From Pleurostoma richardsiae (Eukaryota > Ascomycota > Sordariomycetes > Calosphaeriales > Pleurostomataceae): a stretch of 64,000 nucleotides of DNA. Every line of letters starts with the position of its first letter. Positions within the stretch are counted from its first letter, which is position 1. Below the pieces are notes generated by a model. The model did no database searches. It was not told where the DNA came from and saw only the letters and a program-made list of their open reading frames with translations. The stretch lies in contig JANBVO010000001.1 of assembly GCA_030052745.1 (NCBI GenBank), forward strand, positions 620,001 to 684,000, given 5' to 3'. Made by a program: the position numbers and the translations under genes. Shown in pieces: positions 1 through 12,269 of this stretch.

Positions 1-274
1 CCTAAGCACAACCACTTCTAGTGACTATGAGCGCTGAGGCAAGCTCAAAACATTCAACTGCTATCAGGGCGCTTAAATTCTCGATTCACGCGAACTAGTT
101 ATTGATATGGACAGTAACATCCGCCCGCCTCACTGATGGGCACGCCATCACACCAAGGAGGAAGGAATAAGTAGATGAGAGTGATTACTCCGGAGACAAG
201 AACATGAGTTAGAAACCGTCTATCGATAGGAAACGAAGGTTGACAAGTGACTAGTAGTGTCAGGACCTACAAAT
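1..274. other. left edge, no gene seen
   Basis: This stretch lies downstream of the hydantoinase/oxoprolinase stop codon and up to the window edge. I see no coding signal, tRNA or repeat in it. It is probably the 3' flank of that gene. Confidence 0.5.
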
Positions 275-3200
275 TCACTCCAAGTCCCAGTCGCCCTTCT
301 TTGCCATCGTTGAATACCACTGCTTGACGTACGGAACCGCCACATGAGGTCCGTATGGCGGTTTGCTCCATTGCGGCACCGGGGGAGGCAAGCCTGTCTC
401 CTCGAGACACTTCTCCCTCAATTCTACAATCGCGCCTCCCCTGTCGTAGAGCGCACCGTATGGCCCGGATTTGGCCTCCTCACCCTCCTTCTTCATGCTC
501 ACTCGCAAAGCTTCTGTCTCCGACGCACAAACCTCGTAGCTGACGGGATCGACAACGACTCCGTAGTTCTTCGCGGCGCCTTCGATCGTAACGAGCTTGC
601 GCTGCACCTCGAGCGCGACCTTACTCGCCGGCCGCGTGAGCGGATCGCCCAGGCCTCCGCCTCCCCATGTGATCCACTCAAGCAGGTCGTTCGGCTCGAC
701 CTGGATGTGGTCACACTTGCTGGGAAGGATCACCTTGGGCGGATCGACAGCGTTCAGCGAGTACTGCCACAGGATCTTGCGCGATCGTGCCCCTGGCTTG
801 CCTCCGTCGATTCCCCATGGCTTGGTGAACCACCTGTCGTCGTGGAGAGAAAACTCCCCACGCGAAAGGAAGCGGTATAGTGTCCGCTGGGCGTTTCCAC
901 CTCTGTAGTATCCTGGGCCGCCCGTATCGGCGAGGGCCTCGTTCGCCTCGATACGCAAGGGGAAGTTGAGCTCGATAGACTCGGTCGGGACAGACTTGAT
1001 GGCGGGGAAGAGGCAGTGGCAATCCGGCTAGAAAAAGGAGAAACGCAACTGTTGTCAGCCTTTGTTCCATCCACAAGAGAGGAGTACAATGTAAGTCAGT
1101 CATGCGGGCGGGGTTATGAGTGCTGAGGTCCATCTCAAGGTACTCACACCGTCGCCTGCAGGCCTTGCGGGTACGCCTCCGAACCCGATTTGGTACAGCT
1201 GGTACCATTCTCCCTCGGGAGTCCAGCCAGAGTAGAAGAAATGCGGAGAGTCCGAAAAGCCTGCCGCAGCTCGGTACGCCGGATTCCGCTGGCCCATCAG
1301 GGCCTGCACTATGTCCATCACCCTGCCGAGAAAATGTGTTCTGCAAGAGACGGCCGCAGGGCGGACAGGCTTAAGAACTGATCCTTCCGGGATTTTCACG
1401 TCAATCAGATCGTGGAATCCATCGTTAACGACGCACTGTGGGTCAAAAACAGCGAGGAGATAGTACCTGTAGAGGGTCGGTTAGCAATTTGGTGCTGGCG
1501 TAAGTTGATACCAATGTCTCGAGGAGAGGTGAGAGTGAGGAACTACGGGTGAGATGAGAAACAAAGGCTACATACCCCACGAACATCTTGAACATGGTGA
1601 TGGAGAGATAATAGTTGATAGATCTCTCGCTCTGTGCGCTTGTGCCATCCCAATCAAAGATGAGCTTGCCGTCCTTGCGAGTCATACTGCATTTGACAGC
1701 GTAAGGTCCGACTCCCGCTCCGTCATCATCAACAAAGTCTGTAAAGTGAGACGGTGCATCTGAGAACTGCGTGTGGATTAGCTTGCCGACAGCGTCTCTG
1801 TTTCTTCTCAACAACTCCTTGCAGGCGGCTTCATAAACCCTGCGCGTGAAGAGAACGTATTAGCAGTAGCAACAATAAGACTTTCACTCGCTTCTCAGTA
1901 GAAAAATCTTCAGCTCAGCTTACAGGGGTCCATATCGCTCATTGAGCTCACACACCCGAGCAGCCGCCCGACGGCAGGCAGAAACGAGTGCTGTCAGGTC
2001 ACTGCGGTACCAATCCGGCTGACGTGAGTTCCGGCAAAGCACCTCGATCAGATCTAGGTTGGGCTCGCCTCTCTTGTATAGTTTGACTACTGGAACCTGC
2101 ACACCGTCTTCGAAAATGGTCGTCGACTCAATGGACATGCTGCCGGGGACCTTGCCACCCACGTCTCTGGATGCCGCATACTACCTGTTAGCTGCCGCTT
2201 TTCAAAGTTTCATTGGGGATACACGTCAACTCGCGACATACGTCAGATGACCAAAGTTGGCAGCCCAGCCTACGAGCTTGTGCTGATAGAAGATGGGCAA
2301 CAGAATAATGACATCGTTTAGGTGTGTGACGGCTCCGCCGACTTCGTATACGTCGTTCGTCACGAAAACATCGCCTTCTTCGATGGTGCCACGGCCCTTC
2401 CACATGGCCAGGAAGGAGCTAATGAAGCTGCCGAACTGGCCCACCAGCATCTGCCCGGCGTTGTTGGTGATGACGTTGAACTCGTCTTGCTGCTCTCGAA
2501 TCGCCGGAGACATGGCACACCGGAGCATAAGCGTGTCCATCTCGTTCCGGATAGATGCCAGGGCTGACGAGATCAGAGTGGGAATCAACCCCGTCTTAGC
2601 AACAAGATCCGCAGCCGATTCAGGGGTGTGCTGGTCAACAGTGCTCGCCTTCTTCTCCTCGATAGGGCGGATGAGAATATTGCCCACATTGTCGATGTCG
2701 GCAACGTAACCTGGGAGAACGAGGGTATTGGAATCCATCTCGCTGATGATACATGGACCAGAAACTTGAGTGCCGGGCACACTGAGCTCCGAACGTTTCC
2801 AGAAGGTGGCTTTGACAGCCTGACCATCGACGATGATGTCTTTCTGAGAGATGATAGCAGACTTTGGGGGTTCGATTGGGCCAGAAGCTGAAAGAGGAGT
2901 GCTTTCGCCGGTGGCCATCTTCTGGGAAGAGCAGTCTACGCCTATGACTCCTAGACGGACAACCTCGAGGTCATACGACGGAAGTGAATAGTTGAATGAC
3001 TTCTCATGCGCCTTATTGAACCTTTCGGACAGGGTTTCAACAAATGCCTCAAGATCTCCGGCGAGTTCCTTGGCGTCGAACGGAATCGTCAGGGTCAGTG
3101 CCTGGCCCTTGTACCGTAGATCGCATTCGTAAGAGACATCGAGCGATTCAGCACTCTGCAGCGCGCTGATGATCTTGTCCCTGCACGTGCTCTCCAGTTT

Positions 3201-5237
3201 CTGTATCGCCTCTTTCATTTCGCTAAAGTCGAGCTGGCTCAACACACGAATATAGGAGGCGGACTGCTCTTGTCGGAGTTTGGTCGTGGCGTCGCCCTGA
3301 GCACACAACACACCAGGTGAAGGAGGCACAATTACAGGCCAGGCACCCAGGAGCTTGCCCACGGCGTTGGCATGCAGTGGACCAGCCCCTCCAAAAGCGA
3401 CGAAGGCAAAGTCTCTTGGATCGTAGCCCTGCTCAACGGACACGAGACGCACTGCGCCGTACATTGTCTCGTTGACAATGTTGACAATCGCCTCAGCCGC
3501 TGAGGCAGGGGCCACATCATCGCCCATTTGCTTAGCAAGTTCGGTAAGCGCGGACGCAGCAGCCTGGACATCTAACTCGAAGTCCCCGTCAAGGAGTGTG
3601 GATGGTAGATAGCCAAGGAAGAGGTTCGCGTCAGCCACCGTGGGGGCTTTGCCACCTTTCCCGTAGCAAGCCGGACCTGGAGTCGCTCCCGCGCTTTCGG
3701 GCCCGACTCGCAGAGTGTTAGTAAGGTCAATATATTTCGCGATGGAGCCACCTCCCGCTCCCACCGTCCTGACATCCACAGATGAAGCCCTAACAGTTAC
3801 TTGGTCGATGGACGTCTCTCGTCGTAGGGATGGCTCCCCATCGACGATCAAAGCACAGTCAGTAGAAGTACCTCCCATGTCTAGGGTGATGAGGTTCTTG
3901 TAGGGAGTCTGTTTAGCAATCACGTCGACTACTCCTTGGACGCCACCGGCTGGTCCAGACCTGATCTGAAATTAGCGTCGAGCATCCTTTCAACTGCCCA
4001 GAGAGGTCGCCAGATGAAATATCTCTCAGATTCTAGGGAATCATACGCACATGAGAAGATTGACAGGTAGTTCCTCTGCCAGAGGGATACTGGTAAGTCC
4101 TCCGTCACTCTTGAGAATTCTTATTGTTTCGCTGTCTGGAAGGAGCAGCTTTTGCAATCCGTCAAAGTAGTGCTTGACGACTGGACGAACGGCCGCATTG
4201 ACTGATGCTGTCACAGTCCGTTCGTATTCGCCAGCCTCTGGGAGGACGTGGGAAGAGCAGATAACTTCGAGAGATGGGCCGAACTATATAAATGCTTTAG
4301 TTCCGGTTTACGCGGGGGGCTTTCGAACGAGTATAGTAAAGGTCCGGACTGGAATGAATTTGATGTTGCAGGCAGAGATTTCTTACTTCTTTTCGAACGA
4401 CTTCTGCCACCTGTCGTTCATGGGCATCGTTTCTGTAGGAATTAAGGAGGCTGATCGTCACAGCATCCAAGTCTGGATGAAGCTGCTTCAACTCGCGTAA
4501 ATTTGCGCTGAGAGCTTCAACGTCAACCGCGGTGACGACTTCGCCATTTACATCAATGCGCTCGACACACTGAACGGTCCTTTCAAGGGGAACTTCAGCA
4601 GGGAAGTCAATTGTTAGCCAACTACGAAAGCTGTTGCCGGACTGAAAGGAGAACGTACTAGTTGGTGGCGGAGGAACGAAGTTAATCCAGGCGCCGAGAC
4701 CACCAGGGATCTGAGACCGGCGCACTGAAAGAACATCCTTGTGCCCAGCGGTAACGACAAGGGCAGACTTCGCCCCTTTCCCTTCCAAAATGGCATTGGT
4801 AGCTGAGAGATATGTTAGCACATGACGACCTCAACCCTCTATAATTTCAGACGCAGGCCGTCCAGCTTTTCTCTGAACAATGGATTACATTCGGGACGAA
4901 TGCGTCCAGAGGATGTTTGATGCTCAGCTTACCTACGGTTGTCCCATGGTGGAGGAAACTGAACTGGCCATCCCAGTTGTACTTTGCTCTCAACAACTTG
5001 CGCACCTTCTCGATTCCATCCTTTACACCAATGCTCTGGTCGTGTACCGTCGTCGGAGTCTTAGACCTGACGGTCTCCCCCGAAGGGGTAAGGACACACA
5101 CATCGGTGAAGGTACCCTAAGCCGGAGATATCAGTCAATAAGACAAGTCCCTCTACCGACATGAGTGAAGAGGTTGTACATAGAAGACCATGAATCTCAC
5201 GTACACCGACGTCGACGCCTAGCATGTATCCACCCAT
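275..5237 (-). CDS. fused HyuA-HyuB hydantoinase/5-oxoprolinase family protein
   Basis: ATP-dependent opener of lactam, imide or hydantoin rings, by family. Nine exons fit one uninterrupted 1387-aa frame: 5237-5205, 5116-4933, 4802-4387, 4283-4051, 3960-2242, 2166-1924, 1839-1576, 1466-1148, 1027-275. The first intron splits the N-terminal phosphate motif, GVDVG before it and GTFTD after it. SGPAGG lies at about 290-295 and the second ATPase motif LDMGGTSTD at 315-323. The HyuB half starts near residue 745, with QQDEFN, FVTNDVY and GGKVPGS. Length and order match eukaryotic 5-oxoprolinases, but fungal genomes carry several paralogues, so 5-oxoproline is not proven as substrate. An in-frame upstream ATG at 5318 could lengthen the N-terminus by 27 residues. 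The gene is divergent from the amidase across a promoter with GATA sites. Enzymes of this kind act in the cytosol. Confidence 0.93.
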
Positions 5238-6091
5238 ATTTTCCGAATCGGGGGATACTCCGCGTCCCTCGTCCGACGAATCAAGTCCGTTCGCGATGGG
5301 TCCAGAGTGATCAATCATGGTTGGGAGGCAGGGTTGTTTGTCGCTACGTACAGTGACAGTCTCATTCAAATTAGGGAAGTGGCGTGATATACGTGGCAGG
5401 TACGAAACGCATGTCAAGCTCGCGTCTGCGGGAGAAGACGGCGAAGATGCTGATAACGAATATCTCTCCCAGTTTCACAATTATGGAAGGTTTTCAGAAG
5501 AGGCCGTACACGCTTTGGAACTCGCACTCTCCGATCAGGACTCTCATGGGACATCAGTTATCGAAGAAAGATAGGATCTGCGGTACCGGGGGTCCGTCTT
5601 GAGAAGTCGTCTTGCCATCGGTTGATAAGATCCTACTTTCAGCATCATACTCCCGTATCGGCATCATATTTCCCTATCGCATCTAGGTCACCCTTACAGT
5701 ATACAGAATAACTTCGATAAGATATGCCCATCCCTAATCGGTTATCGGCAAGCGAAGCTTCTCCACCAACTTTGTCCTATCTCGGTGTTTGCCTTTGGGA
5801 GCAGCGGCTCTTTTTTCTCCGATACGGAGGTTCCGATAGTCTCCACCATCCGATACCCTGAGGCGGCCAACTGTGCCACAGTAATCCGTTGGCCGCCGGC
5901 GCTGCGATTTCGCTTACTCTCTGACTGTGAAGCACATCTCCGGCTTCCCCAAAGGAGCCGAGATCCCCGGCGTTTGTCTCTCCATAAGTCCACTAGTGGC
6001 AAGAAGTGACTCTGCATGCCAAACCTACCTATCGTGCCTTTGCAACAGGTCTAAGGCTGCACTTGCCAGCAGCAGTGGAGATTTGTACACC
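5238..6091. promoter_or_regulatory. divergent promoter with GATA sites
   Basis: This intergenic region separates the hydantoinase/oxoprolinase (leftward) from the amidase (rightward). HGATAR-type sites are visible at 5623-5629 (TGATAAG), 5715-5721 (CGATAAG) and 5742-5747 (TTATCG, reverse strand). Such sites are bound by AreA/NIT2 GATA factors in ascomycetes, and closely spaced sites are typical of nitrogen-repressed catabolic genes. Binding here is inferred, not shown. Confidence 0.5.
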
Positions 6092-8007
6092 ATGTCGGTT
6101 TTCTTCTCGTCTGATATGTATGTTGACATAACAGGCCATCCAGCCTGAAGTCTCGAGACTACCATGAGGCTGGTGCTGATCTTTCGCTCCGAGTAACAGA
6201 GAGCCGCAGAACGTCACACTTCAAGATCTCCGGGGCGCTGCAGCTAGGAAGAAACTCACCATATCCGAGAAGGATGAAGGCGATTATCTTAATCTGCTCA
6301 GAGCTGCAGATGCCGCTGTTCGTCATGTTGCTGAGCTTCCCAAATACACTCCACCAAGTCTGTTACCATCAAGTGTACCTGGCTACAAAAGGCTAAGCAC
6401 TGAAGAGAACCTTCTCAATGCCTGGAGTCACAAGGTATGGATCGAAGTTTTTGTCTATTCGTTTCGATTGCGGCTGACAGTGAGCATAGGCAGTCGCCTC
6501 TGATGCGGCTCCCACCTCTGGGGCGCTTGCTGATCGGACTGTCGCCTTCAAAGACAATATCTCCGTTGCGGGTCTACCTATCACCTGTGGGACGTTTCCG
6601 GAGTTTGTCTCGGGTAATGGAGCGTACCCAATCTCGACTGTCAATGCTTCAGTCGTGAGCCGCGTCATTGAGGCGGGTGGAACCATTGCTGGGACAGCGA
6701 CATGTGAGAATTATTCACTTTGCGCACTCTCATACAGTAGCGCGTTCGGTCCGGTGGAAAACCCTTGGGCGAGAGGGTATGCTACCGGTGGTAGCAGCAG
6801 TGGTTGTGCAGCTCTTCTCGCGGCACAAGCCGTGCGAAAGTGGAGGGAGAGGAATAAGATCACAGCCACGGAAGGTGAAGTTAGTGAAGAGCTCGGAGTT
6901 GACTTGGCGATTGGTGGAGATCAAGGTGGAAGCATCCGACTGGTAAGCATTCAGATATCAAAGCCATTGATGGCGCCCTGCTAATCTACGATGCGCTAGC
7001 CCTGTGCATTCAGCGGCATCTATGGCCTTAAGCCTACACATGGGCTCATACCGTATACAGGGATTGCCTCTCTGCATCCACTCATTGATCATTGCGGTCC
7101 TATGGCCAATTCAGTTGCAGATATTGCCCTACTTTTGTCGGTGCTCGCGGGATATGATGGACTTGATCCGCGTATGACCCCAGAAAGCCCGCTTAAGAAG
7201 CAGGTAGAGGATTACACGGCAAACCTACAATCTCAGATAGATGAGAGAGCCGCTGCCGGAAAGTGGAATCCTGGCGCTGCTGGCTCAGGCTTACGTGTAG
7301 GATTGATCAAAGAGGCATGGGAAGTTCCCGGGCTCAACCCTGAAATAGGCAAACTTGTCAAGGACGCGGCCATGAGGTTCTCCGCCTTGGGTGCCACTCT
7401 TCAGGAGGTGAGCATTCCGCTGCATAAGGAGGGCCCTATTATCTGGACGGCCGCGACTCGTGCGAGCATGGCTGGCTTTGCATTTGCAAATGCCCCGCCA
7501 CCGCTCCTGTCGTACTCTCTCCCGGAACTGGAACCGCCAGAGCCGACCCAAAGATGGCTGGACTTGCTCTCACATCATAACCCGGCTGCTCCAAATGTCC
7601 TTCTTGCAGGGGAATACTTGAACAAGAGACACCCGCCAGTTACCACCGCAAAGGCGATGGCCCACGTGTTGGAGCTGAGAGCTGCGTACGACGCGGCATT
7701 GCAGGACTTTGATGTTCTCGTTCTTCCAGCCAATTTGACCGTGGCACCTAAGCACCCTCCCGAGGGATTTGGAGTGATGGAGAGAATTCAGCTGGCAGCA
7801 GGGAACACTGCGAACACATGTCCGTTCAATGCCTCTGGACACCCTGCGTTGAGTATGCCGATCGGATGGGCTAGCGCTCCGGGAGCTAACGACCGTGGAA
7901 AGCTGCCTGTTGGGATGCAGATCGTAGGGAAGAGATGGAGAGAGTGTGACGTCTTGTTTGCAGCTGCTGTCTGGGAGGTAGGCGGACTGGGCTTGGACAC
8001 TCCATGA
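6092..8007 (+). CDS. amidase-signature family hydrolase
   Basis: Hydrolyses a carboxamide to acid and ammonia or amine. Four exons (6092-6117, 6200-6434, 6490-6942, 7000-8007) give a 573-aa frame. The first coding exon is only 26 nt; I chose it because the ATG sits in a good context (ACACCATG), GTATGT follows, and phase matches exon 2, whose own upstream frame is closed by a stop. The Ser-cisSer-Lys triad is visible: Lys108 in VAFKDN, the GGSSSG loop at 187-192 and the nucleophile Ser235 in GGDQGGSIR. The C-terminal GMQIVGKRW and AVWEVGG segments are typical of fungal amidases. It is divergent from the hydantoinase/oxoprolinase, which suggests it takes the ring-opened amide. The last residues could be altered by a small 3' intron. 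Confidence 0.9.
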
Positions 8008-8310
8008 CAGTTGGAGAAATGTATATCCGCATGACGTCTGCAAAGAGAGACGTCGACATACCGTTATATGCCATTAGCGAAGCCCTGGAGAAGATGCTTA
8101 AGTTGAGCAGATCAAGTGAATTTCGATATAACAAAGCCGCGACCTTGAGATGAACATGTCTCCTTAGATACCAGGTCAGAATCTGTTAGAGATCAGAAGT
8201 CTAAGTCCTGCATGCTCTTACTGAAAATGTGCAAAGGGTTCGATCTATATATTATCTGAACCCTACCGAGTAAAGCATGTGCATGTAGCAGCGTCATTGC
8301 TATTATGTTT
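8008..8310. other. short convergent 3' intergenic region
   Basis: This gap between the amidase and the first 2OG oxygenase, which converge here, shows no coding signal. Confidence 0.4.
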
Positions 8311-9617
8311 CTAAGCCGCTTGTTCTACAACTTGAGCAGCCTGGGTGATAGCCGCCGCCTCTTCTTTTGTTCTCTTCAACTCCTCCTTCCATTTGAGAAC
8401 GGCTGGATGTTTGTGCCTGGCAGCAAACAGCCTCCTCCTGAAGTATTCTCCCACAGAGATCTCATCATACGTCTCTCCCTCATTTCTGAATTGCGGCAGG
8501 ACTGAAATATGAGCGTCCTCATCAGGACTGAAAAAGAACGGCATGGAATACCGTCTCTCCCCGGTGAGATTGACTACTCTGTGAACGGTGCTCTGGAAGG
8601 TTCCCCCGGTAACCTGCATTAAGAAATCCCCAATGTTGACAACAAAGGACTTTGGCCTCGGCAAGGCATCGACCCAGATGCCGTTGTCATTCAGGACCTG
8701 TAGAGCCGGCACTTTGTCCTGACAGACTAGGGTGAACATGCAGTAATCCGTATGGGCACCAAGGCCTGGTTCTGCTCCATGCTCTACCTCCTGAGGAGGG
8801 TAATGTAGTGCCCGGATGGCAGTCATTGGGAAGCGGCAAAACTGGTCAAAAAAGTCCTCCGGCATGTCGAGGGCGAGGGCGAAGATGTGAAGCAGCTGTC
8901 TCGAGAAAGCGAGAGCATAACTGTAGTAGGCATATAAAGACGAGCGCAACTCGAGGTTGTTCGATGGCCACTGATTCTTCTTCGGGTATACGACGCCGGT
9001 ATCAGAAGGCGCATGTTGTTCTGGGTCTGTGCCATCCTCGCCCATGCTGAAAGCTTCTTTGAGGTCTGAGCTGACGGAGATTAGCAATCTGCGAGAAGCA
9101 GCCGATGAAAAGATTCATGGCTTGAATTACGGAAGAAGGCCGAGTAAGCACATACCTCCACGACGGCTAGCCGTATCCAGCTTTGTCTCAAACAGAGCCT
9201 CGTAGCCTCTGAAGTGTTCAGTGTTGTTAATATGAGTTTCCATTTTCACCTCCAAGGGCTGGGCAAAGAAACCCGCAACAGCCTTGAAGGTCTGGGAGAC
9301 CACCTCGTCCGGGACATTGTGGTTCAAGGCATAAAAGAAGCCAACTTCTCGGCATGCCTTGCCAACCTGAGCTGCAATCTCCTTACGCTCTTCAAGTGAC
9401 TTTGAGAAGATCTTGCTAGTGTCAATCGCGGGAATTTCCGTAAAGGTAGGTTTGGCGTGCTCTCCTGTAAGAATGGGACGGCTACCAGGCACACCACCAG
9501 CATGGAAATGAACAACCTAAAGAAATTCACTCTGTAAGTGTGTTTTTAAGAGTATAGGCTCAGCTAAAGCATGGGATAATGCGTACTCACCTTGGGTTCT
9601 TCTGTGTTGCTCGGCAT
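8311..9617 (-). CDS. 2-oxoglutarate/Fe(II)-dependent oxygenase, IPNS-like fold
   Basis: Non-haem iron oxygenase coupling 2-oxoglutarate decarboxylation to substrate hydroxylation. Exons 9617-9591, 9516-9156 and 9065-8311 make a 380-aa frame. The N-terminal DIOX_N-type region contains KACREVGFFYALNH. The iron ligands are His234 and Asp236 (GAHTDYCMF) and His291 (STVHRVV). The 2OG-binding Arg is at about 301 in RRYS. The first exon is 27 nt, and its splice gives the start MPSNTEEPK. It converges on the amidase. Five GATA-type sites lie 270-360 bp upstream of the ATG. The family includes thymine-7-hydroxylase and HxnY-type enzymes of nicotinate catabolism as well as biosynthetic oxidases, so the substrate is open. 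Confidence 0.92.
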
Positions 9618-10445
9618 CTTGTGAACAAGGTGGATCACTGGAATATCTCTACCACCACTTCGAACTTGGTTTCAATCTTGGTAATTTTTGGGAGTTTTGA
9701 AGGCCTTTACGTCTCTATGCTTTATACAGGCTTAATTTTGCTCTTTCTAGTGAGTTTGAGGCTGCACATTGTAAGCAACACACACACCTGGATCAATACC
9801 GAACTGGTCTTCAGTAAGGAGGTGCATCACAAATCGATACGTTTGCCAGTCGACAGTACCAACGATTCGCGCGCAAGGATCAACAGCCTTATCAATATCT
9901 AATATCTTTCAACGCAGATAAGCGCATTGATATCATGATAGAGAACGATCAGGGCCCTTGATAAGTACGATGATAAGACCAGCGGAGGACTCCGCTGGTC
10001 AGATAACCGGTGGATGCGTGATAGATTGACAGATTGGAAGATATGCAGTCACTGCAGTGTGTGTGGGGAATCAACATGGTGTGAGATAGCGGATCGCAGT
10101 TACTGAAGCCAGTCCAAATTGGGTTGCCCTCTCAGCATGTCTGGGTATCTCTGATAGATACATTGTAGATCACCAAGTGGTTCGGGCCGTGATCCGGTCC
10201 GGTACACCTCGGTCGACCTTACAACTCAAGTTACCTTCTCATCATGAAGTGAAAACACCACAGCCTGGACAGAGTGGATAATAAATGAAGCACACAGTAG
10301 TGGATAATGCGGTATCCGTACCGAGTATCTCGCAAATTTGCTCTTTCCCCCGTTCCTCAAATGTACCCGTGCCTTCTCAACCAGACGGACTTGTATGCTA
10401 GTAGGTTCTCCTTGTTGTTGCGTCTATGTGCTAGGCTTGTGTCCG
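9618..10445. promoter_or_regulatory. intergenic region with a dense GATA-site cluster
   Basis: HGATAR sites occur at 9889-9894 (reverse), 9916-9922, 9937-9942, 9959-9965 and 9971-9977, five within about 90 bp. The cluster lies upstream of the 2OG oxygenase that starts at 9617 and downstream of the Dal5-type permease. It suggests AreA-type nitrogen control. No gene is seen in the rest. Confidence 0.55.
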
Positions 10446-12269
10446 TCACTGGGCTTGGTATCCTTTCTCGTTCAACCCGTGACCTTCATGAACGACTTCA
10501 CCCGTCTCCTCCAGACCTTCCAACACCTCACCCTCCTGTTTCTTCTCCGCTCTTTTCTCCACATAGTGCACTATTAATGTACAAACCAGTAACGCAACTG
10601 CCATAGCTATCATTGCAATGCTACCATCGAACCAGTCCGGTGCCTGAGTCACGCTGTAGAACAGCAGTGACCAGAACATGTAGACGGCAATGGCTACCGT
10701 GTTCATAGCGGCAAGGATGAACGACCTTTTCGCATCATCGTTCCTCAGGAGGTCGTTCGCCCAGGCAAACATGACTGTCTGAGAAGCGTACTGGGAACCA
10801 TTGAGGAACAGGGCGAAGAATTTGGCTCCATCATTGGGGGGTTTGAGCATCAAGGCACCTGATATCAGTGCTGTCGCGGAGAGTATGATGCCAACGTGCC
10901 ATCTCTGCCGAGTGATATCCGAGTACCAGCCAAGGGCGAGAGTCATGAATATGCCGACGGCAGAGACTCCAGTGGGGATATAGCTGACTTCAGAGACGGA
11001 GTATCGCCCCAGACCTTTTAGCCAGACGTTCATGACGGCGTTGGTGGAGAACATCTCGGTGTTTGAGGCGAAGGTCCAGATGGCAACCATAGCATAGATA
11101 TGCCACGTTCCGAACACTCGTTTCAGTAACCCCCACCCTAGCTCGCCTCGCTGCTTCTCAGCTTGGGGAATCCGCCCTATGGCGACTCGTCTCTCCTCTG
11201 CCGTGAGATATTTGACGGTAGTTGTACTCGGGGTGTCGGGGAATATCAAATAACCGTAAATGGCTATGGGAAGAGTAATGAGGAAGTCAATGATGAAGAG
11301 CCACCTCCAACCTGAAAGTCCATTCCTGCCGTCTTCGTTTTGAGTATCAGCTCTGTTCTCTTTGTTTCAGAAGGAGGAAGTGCCGCCCAAGAGCAAAAGA
11401 AGCCAGCAGGGAAGCGCTACTATAAAAGAGACAAGATGACAGACTCACTCAGCGTGTCGTAGATGCCGCCTTGGAGAAATCCGCTGAACATGGTCCCAGC
11501 AATACCGCTCGAAGTAAAGATGGCAGTTCGTTTTCCCAGCTCCTCCGCCTTGTACCAAGCGCCCAGAATGTAGTGAATTCCTGGGAATGTTGAAGCCTCG
11601 AGAACAGCTTGGAAGAACCGAATAATCATGATTTGCCACGCATGGTGACAGAATGCCATGCTCATGCAGAGGATGCCCCAGGCGACAGTCACGACAGGAA
11701 AATAAAGTCGTGGTGGTATCTTCTGGATCGCCATATTATTCGGGATCTGGCCGGTGAAGTATCCAGCGTAAAAGACTGTCGAGATTATTAGCGACATGTT
11801 AAACGCACAGCAACAAGTGGGGTTGTGGTTACTTGTATTGATGACATTGAGTTCGTTTCCGTACATTTTCAGACTGTTGAGGTTGCGCAGGTTAGAACCA
11901 TGTTCAAGTCCCAGATTTTACTACCACTTATTTTGAAACCCGGTTCGGAGCTCGCAAGCTACTCACTCCTCTTTCATGCCAGACGTATAGGCGTTGTTAA
12001 GATTCTGGAAGTGTCAGTAACCCGACTGGTTGAAGTTTACAGGCACTGTTTTCAGGGACCTCTGCCAGCATACCGATCTGTCTAAGCTGGGAGAAGCATA
12101 TCAGTTGTGTTCGAGACGGAATGAGAGTCGATACTCACTAGTTTACCCAATACATCAAGCACCCGAAGGACAAGATGAATGCATCGATCTTGACGATCAG
12201 TCGTTGCTCAACTTTCGACTCTGCTGGCCTGCCCCAAAGAGCTGTCCGCAGCGGTATCCAGAGCCCCAT
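10446..12269 (-). CDS. MFS permease, Dal5-type anion:cation symporter
   Basis: Plasma-membrane uptake carrier of the family that includes yeast Dal5 (allantoate/ureidosuccinate) and fungal nicotinate-cluster permeases. Six exons fit a 478-aa frame: 12269-12139, 12086-12074, 12004-11967, 11873-11833, 11775-11449, 11332-10446. The second is a 13-nt microexon that restores the conserved NYLDR turn after TM1. The ANLxNAY-like segment (NLNNAYTSGMKE), YGNELN, the GQIPNN motif and SGWRWLFIIDF follow in the expected order. The C-terminus is cytosolic and acidic. The last acceptor (GAAG) is weak but keeps the family's NG-x-x-GLxGWRW register. The gene is divergent from the second 2OG oxygenase over a GATA-rich promoter. 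Cargo is unknown; an anionic N-compound fits the context. Confidence 0.9.
12074..12086 (-). other. 13-nt microexon of the Dal5-type permease
   Basis: The sequence CTTAGACAGATCG, read on the minus strand, is flanked by CCCAG and GTATGC. Joined to the neighbouring exons it encodes YLDRS, completing a motif otherwise missing from the protein. Skipping it shifts the frame. Confidence 0.8.

Noticed and set aside
711-1346. Long open frame antisense to the hydantoinase gene
   Set aside because: It overlaps the confirmed exons of that gene, carries no motif and is low-complexity Arg-rich; a codon-bias shadow.
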